From: Phoronis australis
Taxonomy: Eukaryota; Phoronida; Phoronidae
Length of the DNA stretch: 20,986 bases
Direction of reading: 5' to 3'
Assembly: GCA_002633005.1 (NCBI GenBank)
Contig: NMRA01000486.1
Location: forward strand, 309,251-330,236
The position numbers and the translations under genes are program-made. Numbering within the stretch: the stretch's first letter is position 1; every line of letters starts with the position of its first letter. Below, one piece after another: positions 8,077 through 16,854 of this stretch. The notes below the pieces were generated by a model. The model was not told the origin of the DNA, made no database searches, and saw only the letters and a list, made by a program, of their open reading frames with translations.

Positions 8077-10104
8077 AACCCTAGGTTACACTTGATGACC
8101 CCGGCATTAAGTATATAGCGGGTTCCTATCAGAACTCCAAATTTCGAAGTCTTACTCAAAATTTCGAGTTTGTGCTCAAGTCTTTCCTGGAGTTGTACCT
8201 TGAATCTAAGGGCCATCAAGAAGTGCAGATCCTTATTATTTAGGACTACACAAATACTCAAATAAAGGATTTGTTGTTGCTATTTTATTTTTTTCTACAA
8301 ATATGTTCACTACCTTCATTTTTGACACGTTCAATTTAATAACCAGTGGGTCTGGCCATGTACATTACACAAGTAACGACATCTTCTATACACTACTGGT
8401 TGTACTAAAACATTTGCTGAGGATTCAGTTCGAAATGCTTTATCCGCTAATACCATCTTTAATAACCTTCCTGTAAGTGTTTCTCAAAAAAAAAATTACC
8501 CATTCGTTATCTTCCGCTATGAATTGTTATAACGATTGTTTTGAAAGTTATGAGCTTGAGTACACTATTCCTAACTGCTTTGTCTGACACTATTTTCAAC
8601 AAGATTTCCTGTCACTGCATTACATCTAATTTTGTCATGTTCTGATTATCTGTATCACATGATTGTATTTTTTCTTTGGTAGCTCCATAGTCTCCATAAG
8701 CTTTAATTCGTATTAATTGTATATTTTGTCTTGAATAAAGTGTATTACTAACTACCACTACCACTAACACTACCACCATTCAAGTGACTACCACTACTAG
8801 TACTACTCATCATAGTATAAGATGTCTGTGCTACTCATACTCGCCGCGCACAGGAAAATAGATTTGAATACAAACATAATTTCGAATTCGATTTCGAGTT
8901 TGGAGAATATATTCACTCCATGCCATCTCCAACCCCTGACCCTAAGTAGCTACTATGACCATAGACCACGTCTTTAGTACGACCAAGTATTTTTGTGGGA
9001 ATACGGAAATGAAAATACTGGTGATTGGGATAACTTTACATGTGAATGAACGCCATCTTGGAATTCCCATAAAGGAAGGGAGATTTTTGTTGAAAAATCA
9101 CAAGCATGACATCGACAGCAGGTTTAACGCGAAGAATAATGAAGGCAAGTAAATTGCCGGCTGTTAGATCATTCATTTTAGTATTGAATATTATCAAAAT
9201 GAAAGTGTATCGAGTGGCACTGTCCCCAATTTTCTGTACTATACCGGCAACGCCAACGGACAGTCGAGTCAGAGTTTAGACAGCAAGTCACTTAATAGTT
9301 TTTTAAAAAAGATATGCAGATATCTCAATTGCCGAATTCATGGAAGTGTAGCAAGAAGATTTATCTGTTATTTTTATCATCAGTCAGGGAAAGATGTACT
9401 TTAACGTTTATGAGTTTTCGGTAATCAGAGTAAACTAACATTGTGTAAGAACGTCCACCAGTGACTTGTGAAGCTTGAAGAGCAAATGGGACTGTCCCAG
9501 CTTGGAAAACTTTCACTTCACTGCTTGCCTCTTTATAGTGAGAATGTTCGTTATTTAGTATAAGCTACTGATCCTCATTACTTGATTCTTCTCAAAATGT
9601 TTCTTTTTAGAATTTTTGATGATTTCTGTTTTCTGTATAATTCTATGTCGTCTCTCTGCAGATTGAACTGGTGAAAGTTTTATTGGTGGGTTCTGGTTCA
9701 AAATGGCTGCTGGGAACTAGTTTTCAGTGAATAATAGCCATTGCAATAATTCAGTGAAACTTGAGGCCCGTTCCAAGAAAACTGACTTAGCTAATACAGA
9801 TTTTCAGATAAAACTTAAATTTGTCCCAAGTCCGTTTCAAGAAAGAGGTCTTATGTTTGATTTAGCTTTTGTCTTAATGTTGACTACCATACCGGATGTG
9901 GAAGTTTCGAAGTTGAGACAAATCTTAGACTGAAGTAAAAAATGAACGTAAGCCATTTTCAGGAAGGACTTATTTACTTGTCTTTTACCTATCAGCAATA
10001 CTCAGTGGTTGAATATAGCAGTCCCTGACTTAGAGAACTAGTTTCATCCCTTGAGTAACTCGGTAACGTGAATTGGGGGCCGCCGTATTCGACCAGTGCC
10101 GGTA
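8077..10104. other. Long non-coding stretch
   Basis: No gene is supported. The stretch holds an impure ACT/CCA trinucleotide tract (8746-8812). It also holds two direct copies of a CCGTTYCAAGAAA motif (near 9768 and 9829), 63 bp apart and suggestive of a small decayed repeat. The rest is unremarkable AT-rich sequence. Confidence 0.5.
8746..8812. repeat. Imperfect ACT/CCA trinucleotide microsatellite
   Basis: ACTACC, ACTAAC and ACTACT triplets follow one another with a short interruption (CATTCAAGTG). Confidence 0.8.
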
Positions 10105-10352
10105 GATCCAGTTCCCTGGCTATCATGCTGAGGCAGATCCACTGTCCTGGCTATCATGCTGAGACAGATCCACTGTCCTGGCTATCGTGCTGAGGTGGAT
10201 CCACTGTCCTGGCTATCGTGCTGAGGCAGATCCACTGTCCTGGCTATCATGCTGAGGCAGATCCACTGTCCTGGCTATCGTGCTGAGGCAGATCCACTGT
10301 CCTGGCTATCGTGCTGAGACAGATCCACTGTCCTGGCCATCGTGCTGAGGCA
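10105..10352. repeat. Minisatellite, 31-bp unit, exactly 8 copies
   Basis: Units start every 31 bp from 10105 to 10322 and begin GATCCACTGTCCTGGCTATC. They differ at only a few sites, such as ATG/GTG and GAGGCA/GAGACA. The array is 248 bp with no length variation. The unit is not a multiple of three, so a coding role is unlikely. Confidence 0.95.
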
Positions 10353-10697
10353 GAGACCCATAGCTAACAGCCTTAATAAATAGACCGCAAGCTTTTCTAC
10401 AAATTAACCTGTGCTATCAAAATCATGAAGGACACCCTTCTGTCTCGAATGAACACTCCAACAACTATAATTTTGTTTTAATAAAATTGTTAGAGAATAA
10501 TTTCATTAGTGCAGGATTGTACCTGTTAATAGAAATTACAATTGATGTAGTATTTTAGTTCAAGTTGGAAAGATTTAAATTTACTGGCAATCTCCAAAGG
10601 AGTCTCCCTGTGTACAATAGATACTTAAAAAGTGATGAGACTTTGATGGTATAGTCAGGGTGAGGTATAATTTGCTGACGGTCTTTCAGATTATGAG
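10353..10697. other. Non-coding spacer between two minisatellites
   Basis: AT-rich, with no open frame or repeat I can support. Confidence 0.5.
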
Positions 10698-11213
10698 ACT
10701 ATAGGATTAATCTGGGGGTCTCTACCTGGGGCAGTGTATCTGGTAAAGGAGAGGTCTCTACCTGGGGCGGTGAATCTAGTATAGGAGGGGCCTCTACCTG
10801 GGGNNNNNNNNNNNNNNNNNNNNNNNNNNNNNNNNNNNNNNNNNNNNNNNNNNNNNNNNNNNNNNNNNNNNNNNNNNNNNNNNNNNNNNNNNNNNNNNNN
10901 NNNNNNNNNNNNNNNNNNNNNNNNNNNNNNNCTCTAGCTGGGGTGGTGATTCTGCTATAATAGGGGCCTCTACATGGGTGGTGAATCTGCTATAGGAGGG
11001 GCCTCTACCTGAGGTGGTGAATCTTCTATAGGAGGGGCCTTTTCCTGGTTCAGTGAATCTGTTATAGGAGGGGCCTTTACCTGGGGTGGTGAATTAGCTG
11101 TAGGAGGGGCCTCTAGCTGGGACGGTAAATTTTCTATAGGAAGGGCCTTTACCTGGAGTGGTGAATCTGCTATAGGAGGGGCCTTTACCTGAGGTGGTAA
11201 ATCTGCTATGGGA
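10698..11213 (-). repeat. 36-bp minisatellite with coding-like minus strand, interrupted by assembly gap
   Basis: Units of 36 bp flank the 128-base gap. On the minus strand each translates as a 12-residue proline-rich repeat of the form PPIADSPPQV(K/E)A. The frame is open from 11248 to 10970. A single-base deletion at the CCACCCATGTAG site then breaks it, after which the same repeat resumes in a shifted frame. The two units left of the gap also keep the pattern (APPILDSPPQVE). A pyrimidine-rich acceptor-like GTGTCTTTCCCATAG ends at 11206 on the minus strand, so a repeat-bearing exon is conceivable. I see no flanking gene to attach it to, and a plain minisatellite is the simpler reading. Confidence 0.75.
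10804..10931. other. Assembly gap of 128 Ns inside the 36-bp array
   Basis: A run of Ns lies within the minisatellite, presumably because the array could not be resolved. The true array length is unknown. Confidence 0.95.
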
Positions 11214-11680
11214 AAGACACAATCGAACACCGGCCAACAGTTCATCATTTGTCGATGATAGTGGATGCTTACTATTTAAAGTAGTCCTGGAGCAGCAGTT
11301 GGAGTACTAAGCAGTGTTGAAAATGGCAAATAAATCACAATGCACAATCAAGCCAAAGCTCCTTAATTTGCAGGCTTGCGCTTTGGCAATTGAGCTTAAT
11401 GCCAATTTGGTTATCACTTAAGTGTTTTCTTTCTGATGTCACTTGTCTCTCTGAGTCTCCACAGTAATCCTGCGCTTTACCCATCAAACTCGTGCTGTTT
11501 CAAGCTCTTTGTCTGCAGATAGACATGTTATTTGAGTCATTCTCACCAACAGTAAGTTTTTTTTTCATCATTTCTATCACTTAAAGAGAAAGATCAGTAT
11601 TGAATCATGTTGACCCACTGCAAGAAATTCATTATTGAATGGATATAAGTTGTTCTATCCTCTGCACCACAATACTCCTC
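11214..11680. other. Non-coding spacer
   Basis: No gene or repeat supported between the 36-bp array and the THAP transposon. Confidence 0.5.
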
Positions 11681-11845
11681 TTAAAGGAGAATGCCACCTG
11701 ATTTAATTAGTCTTTTTTGCTGTCTTAATCGGTCTATATCAACATTGCCTCGCATACGGTCGACCTTACCTTGCCAAGAGGTGTCGCGTTAACCTGTGAG
11801 GAAGGTGAGAAACGACGCTAGCGACGTCAGTGGTTCATTTGTATA

Positions 11846-12070
11846 GTGAATGCCGCTATGTTGCGGTGCATCGTTCCCGCTTGTCCGAACTATGCAGCTG
11901 CGAGGACAGCGGGTATATCGTTTTTTCGACTTCCTCGAGAGTTCGAAAGGCTTAGGAAGTGGCTTGCAGTAGTGAAGAATGAAAAGTGGGCTGTAAATAG
12001 CAAGTATGAGGCCGTGAAACATCTCCGTGTCTGTGGCCTGAAGTGGTCGACAGTGCCTGACGAATGCTGA
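11846..12070 (+). CDS. THAP-type zinc-finger fragment, missing the final histidine
   Basis: THAP domains bind DNA through a C2CH zinc site and occur in cellular regulators and in P-element and Kolobok-type transposons. This 74-codon frame has MLRCIVPACPN, with the C-x4-C pair, at its start. The second methionine (11858) is the likelier start, because THAP domains usually begin with the initiator Met. It then has ISFFRLPREFERLRKWLAVV, the usual F-x-x-FP basic helix and invariant Trp, and RVCGLKW where a canonical domain has VC-x-x-HF. The zinc-binding histidine is replaced by lysine and the following phenylalanine by tryptophan. The frame then ends after about ten residues with no AVPTF box. 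It is probably a decayed or truncated transposon gene. An exon continuing elsewhere is possible. Confidence 0.65.
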   Translation: MNAAMLRCIVPACPNYAAARTAGISFFRLPREFERLRKWLAVVKNEKWAVNSKYEAVKHLRVCGLKWSTVPDEC

Positions 12071-12075
12071 CTTAC

Positions 12076-12241
12076 GCCAAATAACTATCCATACGTTCAG
12101 TTGTCTAAGCTTGTTCACGGCGCCTCTCTAGTATTTCTTCATCACTGTATTCCGTTTCGAAATGATAGCCTGTGAAACTTAACGATACACCTGCGAAGTC
12201 TTCGATGAGCTCTCATCTAAGTCGGTATTGCGAGTTGCCAT
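12076..12241 (-). pseudogene. Possible antisense exon remnant inside the THAP transposon
   Basis: On the minus strand an ATG at 12241 opens MATRNTDLDESSSKTSQVYR. After a frame change at about 12179 the sequence continues as GYHFETEYSDEEILERRREQA, with an in-frame TAG at 12107-12105. It then runs on to a GTAAGT donor-like site at 12075-12070. The acidic DEE-ILERRR composition looks protein-like. It would have to be a broken first exon of a second transposon gene facing the THAP frame. I cannot assign it to a family. Confidence 0.25.
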
Positions 12242-13259
12242 GTTGCCGTTTGTTACTGAGTGTTCTGTTTCAAAATGAATTATTCTCACCCTCAACCAAT
12301 ACTTATATAAAACTGAAACATAGTCTGTCTCATTAGATGCAATTTGCAATGCCTTTGGATAGTTCGTGAGTGCAAATGATTTGAGAAGCCAGCAATGAAT
12401 AAGTCACTGCGTTACCTGCTTTAGGTGCAATAAAACTAATTGTCGGGACACCGAGGCCATATGACCTCATGCTAATTTAGTGTTTGCTGACAGAAACTGT
12501 TGTGAAACAACTCGATTTCCATCCCACGGCCAGGTGTTAGGGGAATCTTTATTTACATTTACATTACTCAAATAATGATTGTCAATGTAAAACTTCTGCC
12601 CTGACGGTCCTGTGGCCAAAGTGGATTAACCTGAATTCGCGGCCCCCGACGAGTAAGTAGATATAGTGCAGTTTCGTGGCTAATTCACCACCATAATCAC
12701 GTGCACATTACTTTGGCTCACTAGTATATTTTCTTGACTGGAAATATAGTTTCCAACTTTGGCTGGTTTATGTTCGTGATGTCTGATCAGTTTCCGAGCC
12801 CTCTGGCCGGGATAACCATCAATCCGGCTGCGACGGGCCTGATTGGGCTCCGAGCCACTGGCCAGGATAACTAGCGTTTTGTGTTAGAACTAAAAAAATC
12901 ACAAGTCCAAACAACACAGATCTAGGTTCTCCTGGTGTGTCCAAATACCAATAAATCTGTAACAGCGAAATAAAGCAACACGTTGTTATAAGAACTCAGT
13001 GTATTTTTAAGGGTTTTACATTGAAGTTTGATGATTTATTGGTGTTAAACGATGAATGCAAACGATAAGCTGACACTGGTAACCTGTGTTGTGAACTGTT
13101 GAACAGACCACGTGTGAAACCAATTACGTCATTGGATAATTTCATCACCTCTGTCTGCCGTCAGGTGTCAGGTAACGCAACCGTACGTGCCATTATGGAG
13201 TAGAACTACTCGATCTAAATTGATACAAATTAGGTTGTTTTTTGGGGTGGCATGCTCCT
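12242..13259. other. Right part of the THAP transposon, no transposase recognised
   Basis: No open frame of note. A short direct repeat with core CCGAGCC-(N)-CTGGCC-GGATAAC occurs twice, near 12795 and 12850. The right terminal inverted repeat closes the element at 13246-13259. Confidence 0.5.
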
Positions 13260-13263
13260 TTAA

Positions 13264-13822
13264 ATAAGTGGTTTGGCTGCCAAACTGCAACAGCATCAAT
13301 TTTGGGGTAATTCAAAATGCAAGTGAAAACAACCTTTGCAAATTACAACCTTGTACATAATTGGCGATTATCCTGTGTCTTGATTGCCCTGTTAGCTTTT
13401 GAAAATTATCGAAGACTTGTGCTAACTTATATGTCTGCTCAGTGAAAATTGAGATTTCTCGGAAACTAATTACTAGTTGTTGTCAAGTGAAGTGTTGAAG
13501 AGGTCAGGTGTCCTTTAACAGTTGAATGTATCTTTATTGCTTCCTCATCCCTGTCACATTGTAGATAGTGAAACTGGCGCTTTCATTTTGTTTGCCTCAA
13601 TGTTGGTGTCCAGGAGAACTTGAGCTTCTAAGAATAACTACTCGCATTAGTGTTGAAATGGATCTGACTCCACTGTTTTCCAGGACAGAAAATTGGACAG
13701 GGATTAGTGCTAAATTCACGGACCTCAACCCGTTTGAAAGCTTGCACCTGTAGTGGGTGTTTTGTTTCTGAAGTCTGGGTACCAAATGCATATAATAATA
13801 GAAATTACCACAGCACTCTCAC
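13264..13822. other. Non-coding spacer
   Basis: Open frames of about 60 codons occur on both strands at 13568-13791 and overlap antisense to each other. None has a recognisable feature. Confidence 0.5.
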
Positions 13823-13827
13823 AAACC

Positions 13828-14125
13828 CAGGGTGTTCCATCAAAACAGATATCCCAGAGTCGAAAACATACCCGCACGTTCAAAACAACTAATTAGCCCG
13901 AATAACGGGAACCCCAACCTTAAGACAGGAATCCCTGGTATCGAACAGGAAACACGGACAATTTTTTTCGGTCCCCTGGTTTCCTGTCTGATTCCTGGGA
14001 ACCTGTTTTAAAGGCCGTGGTTCCTGTTTTTCGAGCTTGTTAGCTGTTTTGAAGGTGCAGGAGTCCATTTTCGACTCCGGGATAACTGATCTACACCAGG
14101 GTTCCTGTTTCGATGGAGCACCCTG
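13828..14125. mobile_element. 298-bp fold-back (palindromic) element
   Basis: The left end CAGGGTGTTCCATCAAAACAG is matched by the reverse complement of the right end, CAGGGTGCTCCATCGAAACAG. The pairing continues with gaps along almost the whole length: ATCCC-GAGTCGAAAA, CTTCAAAACA-CTAA and GACAGGAAAC all recur in inverted order. The arms are about 130 bp with a short centre near 13975. A 5-bp direct repeat AAACC flanks it (13823-13827 and 14126-14130). The termini resemble hAT-type CAGGG ends, but no 8-bp duplication is present, so the class is open. Confidence 0.7.
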
Positions 14126-14711
14126 AAACCTGCATGTTAGTATCAAGTGAGGTTGTGAACATTAGAAAAGTTAGCAAAATTTGTTTAGTCACATGACAAA
14201 GACTAATAAATTCTTAGATGTGATAAATAATCCCAGGTTCTTTTACCCAGAAATGAATTACTGAATACTGTTGCCACCCTAAATAAAAATTGTATGTTTG
14301 GACTTTGAGTACTGTCTGGACCGTCTGGACGCTGTTTAAACTAGGACAACTTACCCCACTTGTGTCAACTTACTCCACCTTATGGAGATGGGGTAACTTG
14401 TACTAGGATAACTTGCGCCACTTGTAATTCCTGTGTGGCCGCAAATGTGGGGCAAGGTGAAAGTGGTTATCAGCTGTGGTTACGCACAGACGAGTTTTCT
14501 TTTACGCGCCACCGTATTCGCATTATATGTTCATGGTCAGGCACAGAGCGACAACTTCCGCCTTACCCTAGTTACCGTATATGTGTGTGTGTGTGTGTGT
14601 AGATGCCCCACTTGATAGTTGGGTAAGTTGCACTTGTGCATGTTGTTATAGGGTAGGCTGTACGCGGACGGTACTTTGGTTTCACCCTCTACCTGACTTG
14701 TGATAACATGA
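14126..14711. other. Non-coding intronic stretch with a GT microsatellite
   Basis: It contains a (TG)n tract at 14580-14600 and several scattered AACTTACCCCACTTG-like motifs in both orientations (14348-14430 and 14603-14640). These suggest a decayed inverted-repeat element around the microsatellite. No gene is supported. Confidence 0.45.
14580..14600. repeat. TG dinucleotide microsatellite
   Basis: About ten uninterrupted TG repeats. Confidence 0.95.
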
Positions 14712-14987
14712 GTACCTTTGTTCTCACCCTGTGCATTTGTTATTGTGTTGGAGTCTGTACCTTTGGTCTCACCCTTTGGTCTCACCCTGTGCCTGTTTTG
14801 TGTTAGAGTCAGTACCTTTGGTCTCACCCTGTGCATTTCTTATTGTGTTGGAGTCTGTACCTTTGGTCTCACCCTTTGGTCTCACCCTGTGCCTGTCTTG
14901 TGTTAGAGTCAGTACCTTTGGTCTCACCCTGTGCCTGTCTTGTGTTAGAGTCAGTACCTTTGGTCTCACCCTGTGCCTTGTTTTCAG
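14712..14987. repeat. Composite minisatellite ending at the UBE2N exon 2 acceptor
   Basis: Units begin GTACCTTTGGTCTCACCCTG. A 100-bp higher-order unit (45 + 55 bp) occurs at 14712-14811 and 14812-14911. It is followed by a 42-bp unit (14912-14953) and a final truncated unit (14954-14987). The final unit ends TGCCTTGTTTTCAG, which is the exon 2 splice acceptor. Internal units end in TCTTGTGTTAG, which is also acceptor-like. Confidence 0.9.
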
Positions 14988-15089
14988 GAGACCCAGCGGC
15001 TCACTTCAGAACCAGTACCAGGTATAAAAGCTACAGTAGACGATGAAAATGCCAGATATTTCAAAATATCTGTTGACGGTCCAAAGGAT
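14988..15089 (+). CDS. UBE2N: Ubiquitin-conjugating enzyme E2 N (Ubc13), exon 2
   Basis: Ubc13 pairs with a UEV partner (MMS2 or UEV1) to build K63-linked ubiquitin chains for DNA-damage tolerance and innate immune signalling, in nucleus and cytosol. This exon encodes 34 residues equivalent to human residues 11-44. It has ETQRLTSEPVPGIKA, NARYF and the closing GPKD, at the end of helix 1 and in the first beta strands of the E2 fold. It is bounded by a TTGTTTTCAG acceptor and a GAT|GTAAGT donor, both in phase 0. The next coding segment, SPYEGG, joins in frame at 18449. The intron positions argue against a processed pseudogene. Exon 1 (human residues 1-10) was not found in the window. It lies upstream of position 1 or possibly in the 10804-10931 gap. 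Confidence 0.95.
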
Positions 15090-16166
15090 GTAAGTGTTCC
15101 TCTTCCAGTCCACATGTTACTTTCATCTGCTGTTATTAACCTACACTGGTATTCATCATGCATGTCTCTGTATAATGAAGACAAAGTCTCAATTATTACT
15201 TCACGTTATGTGGACAAGTGTGGGTATTCTGCCAAAGCACAGAAAAAACTCAAGTATATATTTTGGAAAGTAGAAAAGATGTAAAATTTGTTTCGCTTTA
15301 TACCAATCTGTCATTGATTGAGTCACGTGACAGTGTCTTCTTAGTAAAATTAGCAGAAAAGAAGGGTGCAATCATAGCAAAACACCGGTATCAGTAACTT
15401 GCCCAAATCTTGCATGATGTAAACATTCCAAATGAAATTTCAAAAATGTATTCTGTTTTCTAAGTTACGATTCGTTTTTGTTTTATGCATTTTTAAAGCT
15501 TTTTGCGTGAAAATTATGAAAGTTGGGTTTTGATACCCTTTTGTAAAAGTTTGGAGGCTAGTGCGTGAAGACAGTGTAGTTTGAAAGATTCATGTGAATC
15601 TGATTAGCCATTTCTGAGATATGATGTTCTGAAGTTGGCCAAATTTAAAAAAATTAGGATCTTTCATGGTTTAAATCCTTTGAGAAAAGGCTGAAATTGC
15701 CTTATCTTGTATTGAACCATTTCAGCATTCAGTTGCCATGAAGAAATGAATTGTGGTTAAATTGAAGAACATACTCAAATCTGGAAGGCACTGATTAGCC
15801 TTGTGGTTTTATGAAGGTGTGTTTTGACTTAAATATGCTTTGGATGTTGCTATTGACAATAAATTAACATATTATCATGGCAAGCAAAGTTTTGACGGTG
15901 GTGGTTTTGGTGTAAGTGGGCTGTTTTTTATTTTTTTATGTTGATAATTGGTGTCAAACTGTCCAATTTTGAAGGGATTGTCCAACCGTGTTGACATTGA
16001 TGGTGTTTTGACATTCTTTACTTGCTAGTAAATGTCGGAACGATCTGATCTGCACAGGATTGGTACTAAGCGAAATAAATTTCGCCAAGTATGTTGCTCT
16101 GCCATCAAGTTTTTTTTTGTTCACACTTTACATGTCGCAATTTTCGTCCGATCCGCACGAAATTTG
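15090..16166. other. UBE2N intron 2, left part
   Basis: No separate gene. The exon 2 frame stays open into the intron until 15284, so intron retention would add 65 residues before a stop. From about 16021 the sequence looks like an older dispersed repeat that the LTR later split. Confidence 0.6.
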
Positions 16167-16273
16167 CACTCTGTCACGTTTTTCCCCCCTGTGTGGGTGG
16201 GCGCAGGTTGTTACAGACCGGTGCTAATAGCTTTCGGTGCGACGATTGACTGAAGACTGGTTCGAGTTAATCC

Positions 16274-16279
16274 TTTATT
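16274..16279 (-). terminator. LTR polyadenylation signal AATAAA
   Basis: AATAAAGG lies on the minus strand about 280 bases downstream of the predicted start site. This would place the R/U5 boundary near 16250. Confidence 0.5.
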
Positions 16280-16584
16280 AATCCCGACCGTATGTTCACA
16301 AGCCTTTCTCAAACAAAACGTCCGACGTAATGTCTGTTTATGCTCCAGCCAGTGCTGCGAAGCCTTGACTTGTGATGAACTTCTGAGACACGTTCAGCAA
16401 CTGTTACACTCGATTCAATAACTGCTGTCTCTATAGCTGGCTCTCTATTGACTGTCGCTGTAACTGCTGATTCTCTTCACTGCAACTCAACTGCACATGT
16501 AGTTCTCCTGATTAACTTTCTTGAACTTACTTGATCTGACTTGATCTCCCAACTTGATCTGACTAACACAAACCCGTGCTTGTG

Positions 16585-16592
16585 TATTTATA
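16585..16592 (-). promoter_or_regulatory. TATA box of the LTR promoter
   Basis: TATAAATA on the minus strand. An initiator-like TCAGAT has its A at 16560, the usual distance of about 32 bases downstream, which predicts the start site there. Confidence 0.65.
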
Positions 16593-16605
16593 GCCTAATG
16601 CACTG

Positions 16606-16807
16606 TTCTGGAACTTTACATCAATTCAAGCACATTCTAGAACTTTCCTGAATCTACCCAATCATTCTACAAACATATACTATGTCTCTAGAATGTTCCA
16701 GACTGCATTAATTACTGTCATGCTAGAGTCTTCTAGAAAGTTCCACACTATACTGTAGTAAACAAATTAGATCATCACTGTTCTGACCTCAGTCTTCTAG
16801 AAAGTTC
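16606..16807 (-). promoter_or_regulatory. Array of heat-shock elements (HSF binding sites) in LTR U3
   Basis: Heat-shock factor trimers bind alternating TTCnnGAAnnTTC units. The array has a perfect four-unit site TTCTAGAACTTTCCTGAA at 16635-16652 and perfect three-unit sites TTCTAGAAAGTTC at 16731-16743 and 16795-16807. It also has near-perfect sites at 16606-16618 (TTCTGGAACTTTA) and 16686-16703 (CTCTAGAATGTTCCAGAC). All lie upstream of the minus-strand TATA box, within about 15 to 225 bp. The motif is palindromic, so it is equally readable on both strands. The minus assignment follows the TATA box. Confidence 0.8.
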
Positions 16808-16854
16808 CACACTATTTTGTAGTAAATAAATTATATCATCACTGTATTTAACTC
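16727..16854. repeat. 64-bp direct duplication carrying a heat-shock element
   Basis: 16727-16790 and 16791-16854 match at 56 of 64 positions. The first 25 bases, including the TTCTAGAAAGTTC site, are identical. Confidence 0.9.

Larger units (their letters stand above)
11685..13259 (+). mobile_element. TTAA-flanked DNA transposon with THAP gene (Kolobok-like), decayed
   Basis: The element begins AGGAGAATGCCACC and ends GGTGGCATGCTCCT, giving 14-bp terminal inverted repeats with one mismatch. Both ends are flanked by TTAA (11681-11684 and 13260-13263), as expected for a TTAA target-site duplication. It is 1575 bp long and encloses a THAP-type zinc-finger frame (11846-12070). TTAA duplication together with a THAP protein is known for the Kolobok superfamily. 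PiggyBac also uses TTAA but does not carry THAP. No full transposase is visible, so this is probably a non-autonomous or internally deleted copy. Confidence 0.7.

Noticed and set aside
8070-8090. Telomere-like AACCCTAGG
   Set aside because: A single short match at the end of the 47-bp array, with no repetition.
10105-10352. CRISPR array
   Set aside because: The units are directly adjacent with no unique spacers, and the genome is eukaryotic. It is a minisatellite.
11789-12118. 109-codon minus-strand open frame over the THAP gene
   Set aside because: It is the antisense shadow of the THAP frame. Only the separate acidic segment further right was kept, at low confidence.
13889-14146. 85-codon minus-strand open frame
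   Set aside because: It lies inside the fold-back element and reflects its repeated GTTCCTG/CAGGAAC content, not a gene.
14973-15284. 103-codon open frame starting in the minisatellite and running through UBE2N exon 2
   Set aside because: It is exon 2 plus readthrough into the repeat on the left and into intron 2 on the right. Clear splice sites bound the true exon at 14988-15089.
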